Assembly: GCA_963775445.1 (NCBI GenBank)
Contig: CAVZIT010000004.1
Coordinates: 62,001-126,000 of the forward strand
DNA: 64,000 nucleotides
Direction: 5' to 3'
Source of the DNA: Dokdonella_A sp963775445
Lineage (GTDB): Bacteria; Pseudomonadota; Gammaproteobacteria; Xanthomonadales; Rhodanobacteraceae
Part shown: positions 62,335 through 64,000 of the stretch, one piece after another
Layout of the letters: each line of letters starts with the position of its first letter
Position numbering within the stretch: the first letter of the stretch is position 1
The notes under the pieces: model-generated
The model's database searches: none
Told to the model about the DNA's origin: nothing
What the model saw: the letters and a program-made list of their open reading frames with translations, nothing else
Made by a program: the position numbers and the translations under genes

Positions 62335-63030
62335 ATGACTGACCTACCTGCAGACAAATCGCCCGAGAATTTCCCGCCCGCTGCGCAGAGCTTCCATCTA
62401 CCCGGGCCAGCCGGCGTGCTCGAAATCGCTTGCGACGTGCCGGCTCCCGCCCACGCGCGTCGGGGTACCGCGATTGTCTGTCATCCGCACCCGCTTGAGG
62501 GCGGGACGATGCATAACAAGGTGGTGACCATCGTCGAGCGCGCTTTGCGGGAATCGGGTTTGTTCACCGTGCGCTTCAACTTTCGCGGCGTCGGCGAATC
62601 GGCCGGCAGTTACGACGAGGGCCGCGGCGAAGGCGACGATCTCGCTGCGGTGGTCGAATGGGTGCGTGGCGTGCGGCCCGAGGGCTGGGAGTTGTGGCTG
62701 GCCGGTTTCTCGTTCGGTAGTTACGTGGTGCTGGCGAACGCCCGCCGAATCGACCCGGCCGCGCTGATCACCGTCGCCCCGCCAGTCGGGCGCTGGGCCT
62801 TCGAGGGTCTTGAAGTGCCTGAATGCCCTTGGTTGGTGGTGCAGGGTGAGGACGACGAAGTAGTCGATGCACAGGCGGTATTCGACTGGATCGAGTCGCT
62901 GCCGAATTCCCCGACGCTGGTGCGCATGCCGGAAACCGGCCATTTCTTTCATCGCCGCTTGATGGATCTGCGCGGTGCGATCAAGAACGCCGTGCGTGGT
63001 TATCTGCCGCCGCTGCTCGCCGGATCGTGA
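62335..63030 (+). CDS. alpha/beta hydrolase (dienelactone hydrolase-like/small esterase)
   Basis: A 231-residue alpha/beta hydrolase with the nucleophile S126 in GFSFGSYVV, an oxyanion segment CHPHPLEGGTMHN and the likely acid and base in GEDDEVVDAQ and PETGHFF. This family (KANL-like or YtfL-type CocE-related hydrolases) is widespread in Proteobacteria and has no defined substrate. It precedes zapE with a GTGA overlap (63027-63030), implying cotranslation. Confidence 0.85.
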   Translation: MTDLPADKSPENFPPAAQSFHLPGPAGVLEIACDVPAPAHARRGTAIVCHPHPLEGGTMHNKVVTIVERALRESGLFTVRFNFRGVGESAGSYDEGRGEGDDLAAVVEWVRGVRPEGWELWLAGFSFGSYVVLANARRIDPAALITVAPPVGRWAFEGLEVPECPWLVVQGEDDEVVDAQAVFDWIESLPNSPTLVRMPETGHFFHRRLMDLRGAIKNAVRGYLPPLLAGS

Positions 63031-64000
63031 CCGATCCAACCGCGGTTGCGGCTCGCGCCGGGCCACCGAGCAGCCGATATCAAGCCGGGGTCGCTGCGGG
63101 CCGATGGCAATCGGACCCTGCCCAGCTGCAGGTGCTTGCGCCGCTGGATCGGGTATGGACCGAAGTCACCGAACGCGCTGACGCCGGTTTCTGGGGAAGT
63201 ATCTTGCAGCATTTGAACGCCGAGACCCCACGTGGCGTATATCTATGGGGCAGCGTGGGACGCGGCAAAACCGTACTCCTTGACCTGCTGTTCGAGAGTA
63301 TTCCGACCGGGCTCGCCGAGCGCGTCCATTTTCACCGCTTCATGCGTTCAGTGCATGCACGTCTGACCGAGCTTGCGGGAAAGCGTGACCCGCTTAAGCA
63401 GGTTGCCGCCCGCATTTCGGCCCATACGCGGCTGCTCTGCCTGGACGAGTTTTTCGTCAGTGACATCGGCGACGCGATGATCCTCGCCAACTTGCTTCGC
63501 GAGCTGTTTGTGCGAGGCGTAACCTTGGTCACAACCTCCAATACGCGTCCGGATTTGCTCTACCACGACGGTTTGCAGCGCGAGCGGTTTGTATCGGCGA
63601 TTCAATTGATCGAATCCGCCTGCGAAGTCGTCGCACTTGAATCACCACGCGATTGGAGACTACGCGCACTCAAACAGGCACCGACTTACCAGACTCCGCC
63701 GGGGGATGCCGCCGAGCGTGTCATGGCGGACATATTCGGGCGCGTTGCCGGGGGCCCGGTCCGGTGCAATGTCGCCCTCGATCTGAACGATCGCATCGTG
63801 GTGGCCAAATGCGCAACGGAAGGTTCGGTCTGGTTCGATTTCGGTACGCTGTGCGAAGGCCCGCGCGCAGTGGCCGACTACATCGAACTCGCCCGTGACT
63901 ATCACACCACCCTCGTCTCCAATGTGCCGAGGTTCACGCCGCTGAACGAGGATGCGGCACGCCGGTTCATCGAATTGGTGGATGAGTTTTACGATCGCGC
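63027..64000 (+). CDS. zapE: cell division protein ZapE (AFG1-like ATPase), 3' end beyond window
   Basis: Open from GTG 63027 to the window end (324 codons). AFG1-family AAA protein with Walker A GSVGRGKT (75-82), Walker B LLCLDEFFVSD, and SNTRPDLLYHDGLQRERF. In E. coli ZapE associates with the divisome and modulates FtsZ. Overlaps the hydrolase gene by four bases. The C-terminal ~40 residues are expected beyond the window. Confidence 0.92.
   Translation, partial: MTDPTAVAARAGPPSSRYQAGVAAGRWQSDPAQLQVLAPLDRVWTEVTERADAGFWGSILQHLNAETPRGVYLWGSVGRGKTVLLDLLFESIPTGLAERVHFHRFMRSVHARLTELAGKRDPLKQVAARISAHTRLLCLDEFFVSDIGDAMILANLLRELFVRGVTLVTTSNTRPDLLYHDGLQRERFVSAIQLIESACEVVALESPRDWRLRALKQAPTYQTPPGDAAERVMADIFGRVAGGPVRCNVALDLNDRIVVAKCATEGSVWFDFGTLCEGPRAVADYIELARDYHTTLVSNVPRFTPLNEDAARRFIELVDEFYDR

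Noticed and set aside
1..64000. CRISPR arrays, prophage or defence island
   Set aside because: No direct repeat array with unique spacers, no cas genes and no phage structural genes. The tandem array at 18880-19285 has no unique spacers.

Overview
The window is a GC-rich chromosomal segment from a gammaproteobacterium, most likely of the order Lysobacterales (Xanthomonadales), perhaps Rhodanobacteraceae-like. The evidence is the gene order rnpA-rpmH / dnaA-dnaN-recF-gyrB followed by tonB-exbB-exbD and pdxJ, which resembles the origin region of Xanthomonas from memory, together with a PhoP-PhoQ pair, a SpmA-SpmB-type fusion protein and abundant short intergenic repeats. Genus-level placement is inference.

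Layout. 1-3540 (minus): a truncated secreted zinc metalloprotease and a TonB-dependent receptor broken by three one-base insertions. 3827-9899: trpS with an extra C-terminal domain, dusB, a 2OG-Fe(II) oxygenase-like gene, a DUF938 methyltransferase with a small membrane protein, and an M1 aminopeptidase. 9900-10302 is a cluster of dispersed repeats. 10303-16113: exported LigB-type DNA ligase, then paoABC, a Tat-exported molybdenum aldehyde oxidoreductase. 16163-19463: small exported protein, orphan HicB-like antitoxin, DUF924, a scrap of IS3 orfA, an AlkB-like dioxygenase and a tandem array of about 75-bp units. 19464-25075: SpmA-SpmB-like membrane protein (one frameshift), phoPQ with a PepSY protein, tag, an EamA exporter. 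25081-34376: threonine dehydratase-like enzyme, mnmG, YbaY lipoprotein, an FHA/SpoIIE phosphatase, and a large secreted Asp-box/VPS10-type protein. 34463-40267: glyQS, a solitary GspE/PilB-type ATPase, a glutamine amidotransferase. 40341-46233: RHH-like small protein, membrane protein, an ABC transporter plus phosphopantetheinyl transferase operon, and an ECF sigma / membrane partner / PDZ protein set. 46301-50580: pdxJ, then the minus-strand TPR-tonB-exbB-exbD operon. 50884-57246 (minus): gyrB, recF, dnaN, dnaA. 57420-61322 (plus): rpmH, rnpA, yidC, mnmE, tRNA-Arg. 61546-end: cytochrome c5, an alpha/beta hydrolase and the start of zapE.

How the parts work together. The replication block diverges from rpmH-rnpA-yidC-mnmE. 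The dnaN-dnaA gap carries DnaA boxes and an AT-rich stretch, and is the best oriC candidate. Two parS-like ParB sites lie inside recF, so the segment probably also serves as the centromere region; parAB itself is not in the window. The TonB system encoded here would energise receptors such as the broken one at 1315-3540. 

No CRISPR array, prophage, complete insertion sequence or recognisable defence island was seen. The least explained parts are the ECF/PDZ set, the ABC-PPTase operon, the 75-bp tandem array, and the insertion-type frameshifts (four, all +1), which may be assembly errors.
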